Counted from the first letter of the stretch, positions 1-12,496 are shown. The stretch is DNA of 64,000 nucleotides from Amphibalanus amphitrite (GCF_019059575.1 NW_024882772.1:124001-188000); one strand, 5' to 3'. Made by a program: numbers and translations. The notes: a model not told the origin generated them from the letters alone.

Positions 1-329
1 TCCTTGGATGAGAGGGAGCCCCCCGAGAATCTGGTGAGGTCCCTGCGGAGGCCTTCGTCGCAGCATTCAAGCAGCTGGATGACGCAGTCTGTATCGGTGA
101 GTCCGGTGGCTTTCTTGTACTCCGTCCATCGGCTGGTGAAATACTCCCAGTCCTCGCTGGATCCGGCAGCTGTCACGCGCGGTCTGGTGACCTTTTCGGC
201 AGTAATGCTCACTGTAGGCCGGGTATGGGCCTCGGACTGGTGCATTTGAAGAAGTTGTACGACCACGATAGGTGCGGTATCTGCAGCGACGACGTATTCA
301 CAGCCGCTGAATGGGCAGGCTGTTGCCAT
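1..329 (-). mobile_element. 5' part of a retrotransposon gag reading frame (runs off left edge)
   Basis: An open frame reads leftward from an ATG at 329 to the window edge without a stop, about 109 codons. It opens with MATACPFSGCEYVV, then a hydrophobic/His segment, then a gag-like helical stretch containing SSEDWEYFTSRWTEYK and a downstream CVIQLLECCDEGLRRDL. This W/Y-rich pattern (a tryptophan-led helix followed by a Leu-rich helix with a Cys pair) is typical of the N-terminal capsid/gag region of Ty3-like retroelements of marine invertebrates. The element body (protease, RT, integrase) would lie left of the window. No LTR could be delimited to the right. I infer a retroelement rather than a host gene from composition only. 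Confidence 0.6.
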
Positions 330-373
330 GGTTCGAGGCTCGGGTTTCGACGTTATGCTTGATTGCAAATTAA

Positions 374-449
374 GATATGTCCAACATAGATAGGCATGCG
401 CGCCATTTCGATATTCTGTATTCGGAATTCAGTGAATGTTGGACATATC
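374..449. repeat. 14-bp perfect inverted repeat next to the gag frame
   Basis: GATATGTCCAACAT at 374-387 is repeated exactly in inverted form (ATGTTGGACATATC) at 436-449, separated by 48 bases. It lies 45 bp upstream of the gag ATG. It could mark an LTR edge or a small foldback. The rest of 450-1470 holds nothing I can recognise. Confidence 0.5.
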
Positions 450-1471
450 TAGTCCTGCGGACGAGACAGAAACAATGTTACAGAGGGAAGGCACTGCATA
501 CATGTCTACAAGTCGCACCTGTTCTGACATAGCGAGGATCATTCGCTTAATTAAGAGTCGCATGCGATGTGCATAACAAGGACCAGACAGCCCAATGACA
601 ATCACATGCTTCGCATGTGGTCGTCCCAATCACATGGCGCGGTCCAGATGGCCTTGATCCAGAAGACACTGTGATTGTTTGAGCCTCGAATGAGGCCCTC
701 AGTGACGATCCGACTGCGAAAGCTGCGTGTGTTGAACGAGGAGTGGTTGGCCGCTTGAGGTCATAAGTGAGCGACGACGCCGGTGGCCACGATTGTCGGA
801 AACTCTGCCTTTAGTTTCACAAGAGCCACGGCTATGTATCACTGTCAGATTATGTAAATAAACGTTTGTTATTTGCGCCGCATTTGCAGTGGCATGACAT
901 TAATTTGTAGGAATCTTATTCCCAGGCGCTGATGGTAGGTAAAAGAATAAATTGCACTAGACCTACGGTAAACCTGTCAAAAAGTTAAGTTATTCATCGC
1001 CACTTAGCGCTCACCTACATCTATGTAGGTATATATTTATAGTTATATAGCTTTTATCCGCAAAAATGCATCACCTTTCATGCCTTGCTGCTTGTCTTCT
1101 CACTTTGAATATCAAGAAACTTCCCAAAAAGGGCTTCCTGCTCTATTCACTGCCTAAAAATGCTTATTGGTGTCATTTAATATCTGCACAAACCTTCAAG
1201 AACGTTCAAAAAGTTGAACACTGTTCAACTTTTTGGCGACCTCACCAACCAACCAACATGGGGAGCAAACTTTCAAAACCTTACAAATGCCTCCAACCGA
1301 AAACACGTGTCAAATACCCGGTTCCCACCACCACCGGCAGAGATCGTAAAAATGCATGATGTGATTTTGCCGATCTTGCCGGTTTTCTCCCGTTATTTTA
1401 CTTTACGATGTTGAACGGTCGTAGTGGGAACGCGGCTTAACCCGCGCCCGGCTGGGGGTCCTGGATTTCCA

Positions 1472-2607
1472 CGCCCTGCTGGGGGGGGGGGGTGTTTGAA
1501 CACCCCCCCTTGTAACTCGGCTCCTGGGCCACGTAGCGATACGCGGAAGGCGGCGTTCGAAAGAGCGTCAAAAATAATGACGAAATCACTTCGGTCAATT
1601 TTTTGGTCAGGTCAAAGGTCAGGTCACCAGAGGTCATTGAAGGCAAAATTTCGCCGATTTTCAGGTCGAATGTCGAAAATTTCCAAGAAGCCAATGCATA
1701 ACTCGAGAACCAATAGAGTTACAGCGCCGCGGAAAAGAGCATTCGATAGCCCTATTAAAGCCCTTTCTGATTAATTCTCTCAGATTTGACCTAACGTCAA
1801 CGGTTTTGCCTGCAGGGGGCAAAAATTGCAAAAATAGCCGATTTTTTCGGAAACAGTTTTTCTGCAATAACTATTGACTCAAGCCTTGTACGAGCTTACT
1901 TTTACCGGCATTGTGTTCCTCTCGTCAAGACGCATCGAATGAACTATAAGTTGACCTTGAAAGGTCAACTTGAAAATTTGACCTCAGGTCAAGGTCATGA
2001 CCTGACCGGAAAGGGTCATGTTGCATATCAGTCGATCCGTATCGTCAAGCTGAACACATCTAAGGCGTTTTCATCGCTCTAGCATGCCTCTATCAAAAGT
2101 TATTTGCGAAAAACTGTTAGATACCATTCGTGACCTAAGATGACCTCAGGGCATAAACAAGGGTCACTGACACCATTTTCATGTTCAGTGTGTCTGAACC
2201 ACTTGTAATTCGGTGTTTGGGAGTGTTTATAATGTCTTTTGTCCAAAAGAGGCGCATTTCAATTTTCTCCCATTGACTTATAATGGGGAGGTCGCAAAAT
2301 TGACCTGACCTTAGGTCATCGATATCAAAATTCTGAGATATACATTTTGTACATGCTATTGCTCTTAGCAATCGCTGAAAGTTTCAAAGCGATCGGTCAC
2401 TCGGTGTAGCTATGACAGACATTGAAACTTTTTATGAGGTGATGTCACTTCAAGTGACCTGGTGACCTGACCTTGAATGACCTTGGTCTGAAATTTTCAC
2501 AACATGTGTAGAATTGATGTACGATAAGGTGGCGCCGCCGTTTTTGAGATATTCGCGAAAAACCACAAGGGGGGTGTTCAAACACCCCCCCCCCCCCCAG
2601 CAGGGCG
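1472..2607. mobile_element. MITE-like element, TIR with poly-G tract, AGGTCA-rich core
   Basis: The left end (CGCCCTGCTGG, a run of G, then GTGTTTGAACACCCCCC) is repeated inverted at 2563-2607. There is no coding capacity. The interior has an inverted-repeat core around 1920-2060 with many AGGTCA/TGACCT hexamers and the segment ACGCATCGAATGA. The same core occurs in the elements at 5771-6916 and 16043-17282, although their ends differ. It ends about 200 bp before the EOGT start codon. The target-site duplication is not clear. Confidence 0.65.
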
Positions 2608-2805
2608 CGGGTATGCGATGGGTAGTCTTGGGATTCGAGACGAGAATCTTGGGAAATTCTGGTCGAGATCTTGGGATGGAGCAAAAATGTGGATGGCATC
2701 ACTGTACCCTGAGCCAGAACAGCAACCGGCACAAAACAACACAAAAACAACGTGCGATTTTGTTTTCTTGCCGGCGGATGGTCATATCCCCCGATGGTAT
2801 ATTCG

Positions 2806-5800
2806 ATGAGGGCTGTTTTGCTGTTTATTTTTTTAATTGTGATATCTATTCAATGCAAGGGAAACATTGTTTCCGAGCTTGCCCTTCCACCAGAGCATGT
2901 ACCATTTTATGTTAATTCCCACCAGCGGTTCTCGGACGGTTGCAGGAGGAACAGTAGCTGCGAACTGAAGGTAAGCCAATTTATAATTTATTTTTCCTAC
3001 CAAGATTCCGTTCTTACAGCTTTGGTACCTCATGATGCATTTTGCAGAAGATTTGTAGTGGTGGATCCAGAAATTAGTTGAAGTTGTGTGGGATGCATTG
3101 CATACCTACCTATCTACCTATCTACGTATCAATATTTAGGTATTCCCAGGGCCCTGTTTCACTGCACTGCATTACAGCATGCTGCGAATATCTGTGTATT
3201 AGGTTTCCATGGAAACATCAAACTGATGCTCGCAATGTGGGAGCATCTAGCTGCATTGGTCTCAAACACCACACTAATACAGCAAGCGCGCTGCAGCGTC
3301 TGGCCATGAAACAGGGCCCTGAACGGTGCTCACAACTTTTAAAACTCTTGTGCTTACTTTCCCTGCTGTGCAATTCAAAATAAACTTTTTATTTTTAAAT
3401 TGTCTAGTTCTTGTCCTTAGAAGAAAATGGTGATATTTTGTCAGTTTCTGTTGCTTTGGGAGAGGCTAATTCTTTGGAAATGCCTCCTGCCCCCTCTGCT
3501 ATTGGATTTGTGTTGTCATGAGTGGCTTTCTGTGTGCTTCATTGATATTGTAAGCATTGGCTCTGTTTCTGTGTACCTACCTATACACAGTCAGACTTAT
3601 AATTCATTCTCTTTTGTATTGTATCTACTGTGAATGATAAAGCCTGTTTCATTTTCAGCCATATCTGGACCAAGGGTTATGCTGGGGATATGAAGAGAAC
3701 TGTCCTATTTTTAAGTCCTACTTGGTTCCTGAGTGTGATGGCAAAAGTAAAGGATGGGCAGCCACAAAAACTAGTCAGTTGGAGATGTATTATGAACAAG
3801 CAGACTTTGGGTACATCAAAAGGAGGATGAAGACAATGTTCCCATTATGCTCCCCTATAGATAGTAGCTTGGTGAGTGTCCCATTTTCAATGGGCAGTTT
3901 TACCATTATTGTGTGATTATGATGATTTTGGAAACAGTTTTACCAATATGAAAAGTGTCAAGTCACCTGGTGCTGATTATTGATATCTGCATCTCTATGT
4001 TTAAGATAAACAAATAATTTTTATTTTTGTGAACACTCAAAATGCAGATTTGATGCTTAGGTGTATCATCTAGTTGATGTGGGATTTCATCAACAGGAAG
4101 CATCTGCTCTCAATTGCTCCTCAAAGATGGAGTTCTGCAGAGGCCGCAACATCAGACTCGACTTCCGAGAGCTGACAAAGCGGCGGGGCGAGCTGCTGCG
4201 GTACAAAATGGACGTGCTGAAGCCTGGCCAGATAGCTGGGCACTGCCGGTGAGTCCCACTCCACGAGTGGGAGCTTTGTCCCCACCACACACATGTTCTG
4301 GTAATGTCCAATTTGGTGCCTTCTTTATTAGGGGAATCCATAACTTCAGTTGACTTACTGGTGAAGCAAATCATTCTGATGAATGTTGTACGAGTGTATT
4401 AAAGTCTATTCCATTTAAATGTATATGATATCTATCTGACATATAAAATAGCATAAATGATGGTCTGTCAGCACCCAGCGATTGTGCATGCTCGCCCTCG
4501 CACCATGCTTACGATCGTCTCCACGAGTAGGGTCCACATTATGCCGTGACCGTTCCGCTCCCATACCCCGCAGCGTGGACCGTGACCGGCTGTCGTCCGA
4601 GCTGGAGTTCATGAGTGCGCTGCAGTCGTGGTCGCCCGAGATCCAGCACCTGACGCAGGCGGATAGACCGCTAACCGGTCGGCCAGAGTGCGACCGGGTC
4701 GTCACCACGCCCACCTACATCATGAAACTCGACGCCTGTGAGCCCTAGTAGCACACAACATTGATACAACATTGAGATATGTTGAAATCAGGTTGATTGT
4801 CAATATTGGTGCTTCAACACGAATTCAACATTGATTCAACGTTGATATCACGTTGATATTTGGTTGTGCTTTGTCGAATCTTGGTTGAAGTTCAACATTG
4901 TAGTTCAACATCGATACAACATTGTCCCAATGTTGAGTTCACAATATCGACAGAGGTAGAATTTCAACGTTGTAATTCAACATTGATACAACATTGGCAC
5001 GATGTTGATTTCACAATATTGATAAAAGTAGAGTTCCAACATTGTGATTTAATTGCTATATTGCCCCGCAGTTGTGTTGACACTTGACAGCATCAAAGGG
5101 GGCAAATGCCCCCTCGGGTGTAAGGGGTCCCATGGACTGGCTCGACAGGTCCTAAGGCGTCTATCGGACTTAAAGGGTGGGATCACTGAGGTTCCAAATA
5201 GACGAATATGGTCGTATAGAAATAGTACCTATTGGTATCTTATATAGGCATATGCGTCTTGAATATGATATATAGAGAGTTATAAAGTGAATCGATCCTT
5301 AAATGAAGATAGCTCCACTTCATAAAATCCTTTTATAACATCCTCAACCTACGTTGAATTAAGCAGCATTATTGTATCGGCATTATTTTATTCGGGTGCC
5401 ACTGCACCGGTGCCATTCAAGTATCACGGTAGTTAGTGCCTTGGTCCCCTCCCACCAGTCGTGCGCTGTGCTCTTTCAGAGACCGTACCGACTGGAATCT
5501 AGCGACCGCTGACCGTTTTGAAGACTGTACGCGGCCGGCAGCGGGCGGTCCCATCCTCGCCTCCGGCTAGAGAGGGGGAGACCGCGACAGGGGACCGCGC
5601 GTCCCCCGTCCCGTTGTGCCGGCTCGCAGAGTGCGGACGGGTGTGTTGAGTGTGTTGTGTCCAGTGTCGTCTGGCGTCTCCTCTTTCGATCCGACCATGT
5701 AGGTTTCCGCCAGTTTCTGCTGTGTGACAATCAGTGCATTTATCCAAGTTATTGCAGTGATAAGTTTAACCTTCGCCCCAGTGGGGGGGGGGGCATATGT

Positions 5801-8800
5801 TACCACCCTGTCGCGTTTTTTGCGTATAAATAAAAAACCGCGGCGCGTAGCGCCGCGCCGCTTGGCATAGCTTTTTGTTCATCAATTTTGGGTAATGTGT
5901 GAAGTTTTTGACCACAGGTCATGTCAGGTCAGGTCACCAGGTCAAGTTAACTGACCAAGCCTAAAAAAAGTTTGCAATCATATCCAGCCTGCAGTGTTTG
6001 TCAGAAAGGTTTGAAACTTGGTGGATTGCATGCTGTTATGGGCGCCTACAATTTGTATATCTCGGATTTTTTATATCCGTGACCTAAGGTCAGGTCAGTG
6101 GCGTGACCTTTCCATTACAGGTCAATGGAGAAAAATGAAAATGCCTCTAGATCCGTGTGTACGCATCGGAACAGTCCAAATATTTCAGAATCACAATGAT
6201 TTAGTCCACTCGTGATGACCAAGGTGTCATTTTTGCTGATAGCCTCTAGACAGGTCATCTGAGGTCACTTGAGGCTACAAACAGTTTTTTGCCAATAACT
6301 CGCGATTGGAAAGAGATAGAACGCTGGGGATGGTCTCATTGTGTTTGTCTTGTTGAGACGCATCGAATGATATGCAACATGACCTTTGCCGGTAAGGTCA
6401 TGACCTTGACCTGAGGTCAAATTTTCAAGTTGACCTTTCGAGGTCAAATTATAGTTCATTCGACGCGTCTCGGCTAGGGGAACACGATTCTGGCAATAGA
6501 AATGTCGTAGCTTTTTGTAGTCGAAAGTTATTGTCGAAAAACACTTTTCGTAAAAACAGCTATTTTTGGAGTTTTTGCCCTCTGCAGGCTAAACCGTTGA
6601 CCTGAGGTCAATATTGATAATGACCTTTTCAAAAGAAGAGTTCAAAAGCTATCGTTTGCACTTCCATCCGTTTTTCTAGCTACCATAGTTCCTGAGATAG
6701 CGGCATGTTTTCTGAGAAATATAATGACAATTGGCAAATTTTGACCTTTGGTGACCTCTGGTGACCCCAATATTGCTCTAAGGTGAAAAATGACCGAAAT
6801 ACTTTCAAACGTACGCATTGAGAGCTATCGACTGCTTTTTACCGCGTCTTTCTAGCCCTCTTAATTTTTGAGTTAGAGGTGGGTGGTAACATATGCCCCC
6901 CCTCACTAGGGCGAAGTTGGCTGAGACCGCCACTGGGGCGCGGGTTAAAAAACTCACGCTGAAACGTTCTCTTCAAAATGGTGGCGATCACCGTCGTCAC
7001 TCACTTGCCTGCGGCAAAGAGAAAAAGTGCTGCCGGTGGCGTCATGTAGCGTCATGACTTGAAACAGGGCCCGGTAAGTACATATAAAAGAATAGATTCA
7101 TGGTAGTAAGACGTATAGGTACATGCGTGATGCTAAATGCACTTACATAAATATCTATTATCTTTGCTGAAAATGACTGAACTGAATTTACTCAAAGGCC
7201 CAATTTATTACCGTTGTTACATAGGAATCTCCGCTTTGTTACAGAAGTGCGAGGCTCGACAGGCGACTCAACCCCCACGGCCCTACTCAACCGCTCAAGA
7301 TGTGAAGCTGGCGGAGACTGAGCGGCGGCCGAGGTTGTGTGACGTGATATGTGAAGTGTAACTGACTCGAAAAAAGTGAAGAGCTGTGCATATATCATGG
7401 AAATACATTTTGCCCCGAACATTGACTGTGACGGTGACGCTGGAATATTTTAGGTAATTACGGGATCCTAAGGGATTTCGTACACGTATAGGTCTGTCCA
7501 CAACAACATCGAGACAATGTTGTATCAACATCGAGACAATGTTGAATCAACCAAGAATCAGCATCGAGACAATGTTGTATCAACATCGAGACAATGTTGA
7601 ATCAACCAAAAATCAACATCGAGACAATGTTGTATCAACATCGAAACAATGTTGTACAATGTTGTCCTGTCAATATTGATACGATGTCGAAATTCAACAT
7701 CGTATCAATGTCGAAAGTGGCTAACAGAATTACATCGATACAACATTGTTGTCAATATTGATACAACATCGATACAATATTGATGTGCTACTAGGGAGTC
7801 GAGTAGCAATAAGTAATGTCCTTTTTGGACGCTATTTGAGTTTTTATCGTCGAAATGCGGTAGGTATATGAGTTGCGACGCCAGAACTTGTGACCAATGC
7901 TATCAAGCTATTATAAGAACTCTCTGCCCTGCTAACTTTTATTTGAAGCACGGACCTCTACATACCTCTGGAGACTTTGGCATATGAAGGGATGCATACT
8001 TGTAGAACACGTCTTATCGTTGTTCGCTGACCGCTTTATGCCGTATTTGCGACTCGTAGCTCCCTCATTGACTGCAAGTCTTTTCGTCGACCACAGCGGT
8101 CAGCATGTACCACCACTTCTGCGACTTTTTCAACCTGTACGCCAGTCAGCACCTGAACGACTCGATGGACGGCGACCACCCGGGCTCGTTCCACCGCGAC
8201 AAGCAGATCCTCATCTGGGAGAATGTGCCCTACCGGTCCGCCTTCGCGCCCATGTTCCAGGTGGGCTGGTCTTGGTGGGGGTGGATGTTTTTCGTGCAGT
8301 CTGATTTTAACCTGGGCAGGCGTTAGAGTGTGTGGTGTTTATGAAATGTTGTTGGCTAATTTACTTAAAGGTAGTGTGCCAGCTTTCTTGGACCGTATGG
8401 AGTTAATGGCCCAGATAAGGAGAACCGGATTTTTAGAACTTATCCATACCTTCAAAACTCATGGAAACGTCTTAAATTCTTCAAATTTTGAGTACCCCAG
8501 TGCGAAATTCGCCCCGACGGGTTGTCGGTCGTACCCCAACCACATTTCACACCACTATGAACAATAAATGCACACACTGAAATCGCTATTACCGATATGC
8601 TCATCCAATCAAGTTTCGATAAACCCGTTCATCATCATCTCCTGCGGTTTCGAACACGCCTGTTAGGTGGCTTCTGATGCTCGTCGAGGTCGGAATTTCC
8701 AAATACGCGTGGTGCGTCGGGCCGCGCGCTCTGACTTCGGCCAAGAAAAATGCGTCAGCTGATCATTGTCATTTCTGCCACTTGCGTGTGGTGAAATGGG

Positions 8801-11276
8801 GTCATAACTTATAAGACGGCTTTTTCATATCAATTATTTTACATAAAATCATATTTCAAACCATAAATAATGTTCGACAGCCAAATAAAAGAAACAATAC
8901 AATACGGGCTTACAGTTTAAGGCTCGACATTGTGTTGTATACGATTAGACAGCTGATAACTCATTCCCGTACGTCGTATGGTCGTAACACTATAATGACC
9001 TTTGCTTATTGTCACAAGTGCACCGCATTCGCGATTGTTGCCCGACGCCTGTTTGCAGGTGAGCCCACTACAGTTGTTATACATATCTAAAAACCGAAAA
9101 ACTTTTAGGCGAAAAAGGCACTATTCCAGGCCCATTTTTGATTTTTTTGCGATATTAGGTAAAAACAGAAGCTTCTTATCCTAGGAAAAATAAAATGGGA
9201 AATCTTTCAAAGGTGGCACACTACCTTTAAAAATCTGACAACTCCGAAACTGATCGTGAAGTAGATGAATTATTCACTTGTAGGCGTTCGTCGACTTGCG
9301 TAAATAAAAGCATATCTGTGTTAAAAGTACGCAAATCGGCAAGCCCACTGTGTCCGGTATTTTCGTTTACATTCCTTTTAAAAAAAGTTTATTTAAAGCA
9401 TGGCTTTAGTGCACTCATACTAATGGACGTTTCTTGTTCCACAGGTGTTCTCCAGCCGTCCCATTTGGTCTCTGAATGACGTCATTGGCCAGCGGGTCTG
9501 CTTTAGGGACGTGGTGTTCCCACTGCCGCCCAGGATGATATTCGGGCTGTTCTACAACACACCGCTGGTGAGGCGCCGTGTGGTGCCAGTGTCCAGTCAC
9601 GGTCCAACCTACGTAGCACGTAGCCGTGTGTGCCGCGTGCTTAAGGTCGCAACTAACACTGACTGCTGCGACGTTCAATGCCGTGTGTGACGTCCAGTGA
9701 GGCCATGTCTGTTGTTTGTGACACCTATTTTACTGACACCTCGTGTGTCGGCACTGAACTGTCTGCGTAATGGCCTGTCTTATGCCCCGATTATTTAATT
9801 ATTTTTATTTTATTTTATTAATTTATTCCAATCATTTGATTTAATTTACCTGTAGTGCCGATAAGCGATGCAGCCTTGACGCTCCTAACACCAATGAATC
9901 ATAATCATGATTAACTTCCTGAGTAATTTCCTCCCCTCCAGGTTCCTGGCTGCCGCCAGAGCGGTCTGTTCCACGCCTTCCAGCGGCACGTCCTGCACCG
10001 GCTGGGTCTGCCGCTGCGGCGAACCGTCCCCGACGACACGGTGCGCGTGGTATGGATCTCGCGCCAGTCGCGACACAGGCGGGTGCTGAACGAGGCGCGT
10101 ATCCTGAAGGCGCTCAGAAAACAGCAGGGGGTCGAGGTGGTCAAGGTGGGTCACAGAGGGGACAAGAGGAGACGTGGGGTGGTCAGCGTGGAATGTGAAA
10201 TGCTCTGGGGATGGTTTCTTGCAAGTTGTTGCTGGGTTGGGCTGGGTTGCGATTTCTCGTCTCTTGATGGCAGATTATTTCCCGTAGGATAGTTTATTTC
10301 CCCCGACTCCGGTAATGGTGCGTTTTCTCGCCGGGCCGACTTTCTACCCTCTCCTTGCTGTCGCCCTCTTCGGTCCTTGCTGACGCTCTACCCCCCCCCC
10401 CCCCTTACTGACGCTCTACCCCCCCCCTTACTGACGCTCTACCCCCCCCCCCCCTTACTGACGCTCTACCCCCCCTTACTGACGCTCTACCCCCCCCCCC
10501 CTACTGACGCTCTACCCCCCCCCCCCTACTGACGCTCTACTCCCCCTTACTGACGCTCTACCCTCCCCGTGCTGACTACCCCTCCGTGCTGAGTCCTCAT
10601 CTCCGTGCTGACTCTCCCATCTCCATGCTGACTCTCCCCTCTCCGTGTTCCAGGCGGCGTTCACGCACGCCACCCCGTTCGTGGACCAGGTGCGGCTGGT
10701 GTCCGGCTCAGACGTATTAGTCGGTCTGCACGGCGCCGGCCTCACCCACATGCTCCTGCTGCCCGACTGGGGTGCCGTGTTTGAGCTCTACCACTGCCAG
10801 GACCCCGACTGCTACAGCGACCTGGCGCGGCTCCGAGGGCTGTCCTACACGACCTGGGAGAAACCCGAGCTCATCACCCCGCAGAACCAGGTTCGTACGC
10901 CTTAGAAACTTTTAAATAATGTTTCATTAATTCCCTTGGTTTGTCAACTAGTCACCCAGCCAACCTTATGTGGTACGGCTCTCTTATTGACAGTAACTCT
11001 GTCGTTAGTCTGCACTGGTACTCATCTGACCCTGATCTGTGATGCTTCTGTCGGTGAGTGAGCCGGTTGATCGTCAAACGCTGACACCTTTGTCTTCCCC
11101 AGGGCGAGCACCCGGAGCTGGGCGCCCACGAGAAGTTTACCAACTACACTCTGGACGTGGCAGAGACAGTACGCCTGGTACTTCACTCGGTGGCGCAGGT
11201 CCGCGCCCACCCCCGGTACAGAAGTGCCAGGCAGGCCCACGAGGCGCTCCAGCGGCCAGCCAGGGACGAGCTGTGA
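2806..11276 (+). CDS. EOGT: EGF domain-specific O-GlcNAc transferase (GT61 family), complete, 9 coding exons
   Basis: ER-lumenal enzyme that transfers GlcNAc from UDP-GlcNAc to Ser/Thr of folded EGF repeats (Notch, extracellular matrix proteins). Exons: 2806-2970, 3659-3871, 4097-4248, 4574-4737, 8097-8260, 9445-9567, 9942-10145, 10654-10890, 11103-11276. All introns are GT-AG and phases match; the product is 531 aa, close to human EOGT (527). The start chosen gives a signal peptide (MRAVLLFIFLIVISIQCKG). Diagnostic stretches are LDQGLCWGYEENCPIFKSYL in exon 2, MYHHFCDFFNLYASQH in exon 5, FGLFYNTPL in exon 6, and the GT61 motif HGAGLTH at residues 421-427 followed by LLPDWGAVFELY. N-glycosylation sequons include NSS, NCSS and NYT. 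The C-terminus is RDEL, an ER-retrieval signal. An upstream in-frame ATG (2752) would add 18 residues before the signal peptide. No canonical AATAAA was found downstream. Confidence 0.95.
3147..3321. mobile_element. 175-bp MITE in EOGT intron 1
   Basis: A perfect 15-bp terminal inverted repeat, CAGGGCCCTGTTTCA at 3147-3161 and TGAAACAGGGCCCTG at 3307-3321, bounds a non-coding interior. The CAGGG start resembles hAT-type ends. A lone copy of the same end (TGAAACAGGGCCCG) lies near 7061. No clear target-site duplication. Confidence 0.6.
5771..6916. mobile_element. MITE-like element nested inside the 4743-7796 transposon
   Basis: The ends CTTCGCCCCAGTG, a G run and CATATGTTACCACC are repeated inverted at the right, with one mismatch in the outer 12 bp. 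It is non-coding. The core around 6350-6470 is itself an inverted repeat (GAGACGCATCGAATGA against TTCATTCGACGCGTCTC) and is rich in AGGTCA. It shares this core with 1472-2607 and 16043-17282. Confidence 0.65.
5916..5944 (+). promoter_or_regulatory. cluster of four AGGTCA half-sites (DR4 and DR2 spacing)
   Basis: AGGTCA occurs at 5916-5921, 5926-5931, 5931-5936 and 5939-5944. The first two are a direct repeat with 4-bp spacing and the last two have 2-bp spacing, as bound by RXR-type nuclear receptor dimers. It sits in a transposon, so a function is only a possibility. Confidence 0.35.
8369..9226. mobile_element. piggyBac-like non-autonomous element in EOGT intron 5
   Basis: TTAA at 8365-8368 and at 9227-9230 flanks terminal inverted repeats beginning AGGTAGTGTGCCA. 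TTAA duplication is the hallmark of piggyBac insertion. The 858-bp interior has no transposase. Confidence 0.75.
10380..10625. repeat. poly-C minisatellite in EOGT intron 7
   Basis: At least eight copies of a unit of about 20-30 bp, TTACTGACGCTCTA followed by 5 to 16 C. It degrades into related CCGTGCTGACT units toward exon 8 and ends about 30 bp before that exon's acceptor. Length is likely variable between individuals. Confidence 0.85.
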
Positions 11277-11356
11277 TTGGTCAGTGACGTCAGCCGAGCG
11301 CGCTGTGATTGGTCAGACGTACAGTGACGTCAGAAACCCGTTGTGATTGGCCAGGA
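11271..11356 (+). promoter_or_regulatory. CCAAT/CRE cluster overlapping the EOGT stop codon
   Basis: TGTGATTGG (inverted CCAAT box) occurs three times, at about 11272, 11301 and 11341. The first two are followed by TGACGTCA (CRE) at 11285-11292 and 11325-11332. This looks like promoter sequence, but no transcript start is visible nearby. It may be a short tandem duplication. Confidence 0.4.
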
Positions 11357-11417
11357 GAGTTAAGGGGTGCAGTTACTGTTGCTGTTACTAGTCCTGAGTC
11401 AGTGGTGCAGGAACCAA

Positions 11418-11565
11418 CCCCGCGTTCGATGTCTCTCGGACGACGAAGATTCTACGTCGTCCGGCCAATCGCGTTCAAGGTCAGCGGGGGCTCGGCTGCG
11501 GTTATGGAACTTGATTGGCCGGACGGCGTAGAATCTTCGCCGTCCGAGAGACATCGAACGCGGGG
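11418..11565. mobile_element. 148-bp foldback MITE
   Basis: A perfect 25-bp terminal inverted repeat begins CCCCGCGTTCGATGTCTCTC. The interior also folds back (GATTCTACGTCGTCCGGCC against GGCCGGACGGCGTAGAATC). A fragment of the same family lies at 24031-24063. Confidence 0.8.
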
Positions 11566-12344
11566 CAAGTCTTCCCGGTGATCCCCGTGCCTTTTTAATC
11601 GGGCCGTGATAAGTGAATCTCACGCGGCGTTGAGTGACGCCTCCACGGGTCCCTTACTGGCGCTCTTTCGGCTGTCCATTTGCGGGTACCTACAATGAGA
11701 GGGCTGTCTTGTTGGCCGTTTGTTCTTCGGTCTTTGGTATAACACATTCCTGGTTCTCTTCGTCGTGCGTTGTTAGTGCCTAGTGGTCTCATAACTGTTA
11801 CTCATTATGCTCACCTTGCTCAGTGCTCATTCATATTTACATCTCGTTTAGTTGTTTGTTGTCGAAACATTACCTGTTTGTAGCAATAATCAACCGTTGC
11901 GCATTTGTCGCCCTACTGTCGTTACATTGCATATGATATCAGAGTTCTCTGTGGACACGTTCGGGCTATAAATTACACCGGTGCAGCAGGCGCTGGCCGT
12001 GGGGCCCCGCTTTCAGTCCGGTGCCTAAGCTTTCGCTGTAATTTAGAGTACAGTGCCTTACCATTCGAGCTAACTTTTTAACCAATAACCGTAACATTTT
12101 CCGAACATGCGCGAAGTACGGCAGGATATGACAGTGAATTCATATTCTCGGCTCTAAATTTCAATGTATGCCGAGGTTATATCCGGAATGTCCACCATAC
12201 CAATGTCTCGAGCAGTGTCACAATACATGTTTTGTAATTTGCCTTATTTTGTTAAAGCAGTTTAGCATAAACATGGTTTAAGATCGACCTTTGACATCAA
12301 TTATCGGTAATGCTTCAGTGCCAGCAAATGTTTCACATACGTCA
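11566..12344. other. intergenic spacer between convergent EOGT and LRPPRC
   Basis: No gene, RNA or repeat is recognised. No AATAAA for EOGT is present on the plus strand here. Confidence 0.6.
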
Positions 12345-12350
12345 TTTATT
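12345..12350 (-). terminator. polyadenylation signal for LRPPRC
   Basis: AATAAA on the minus strand about 147 bases past the LRPPRC stop. It supports that the gene ends here, although the encoded protein is shorter than expected. Confidence 0.55.
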
Positions 12351-12496
12351 TCACGTTTATATATAATAAGTGAACCATTCTAGAACAACATCAAATCAAC
12401 GGATAACTATAACAGCCTGCGACACGATACGACGGTACACACGTCCTGTACCGCCTATAGCACCATATGACGGCGACCTGACTCCGCCGGCGGCTG

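Larger units (their letters stand above)
4743..7796. mobile_element. 3-kb transposon filling most of EOGT intron 4
   Basis: CCCTAGTAGCACA at the left end is mirrored by TGTGCTACTAGGG at the right end. Both sub-terminal regions (about 4754-5070 and 7500-7790) are arrays of short inverted motifs of the type CAACATTGATACAACATTG. No transposase frame was found. The 5771-6916 element is inserted within it. Its left end is immediately after GTGAG of the exon 4 splice donor. Confidence 0.7.
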
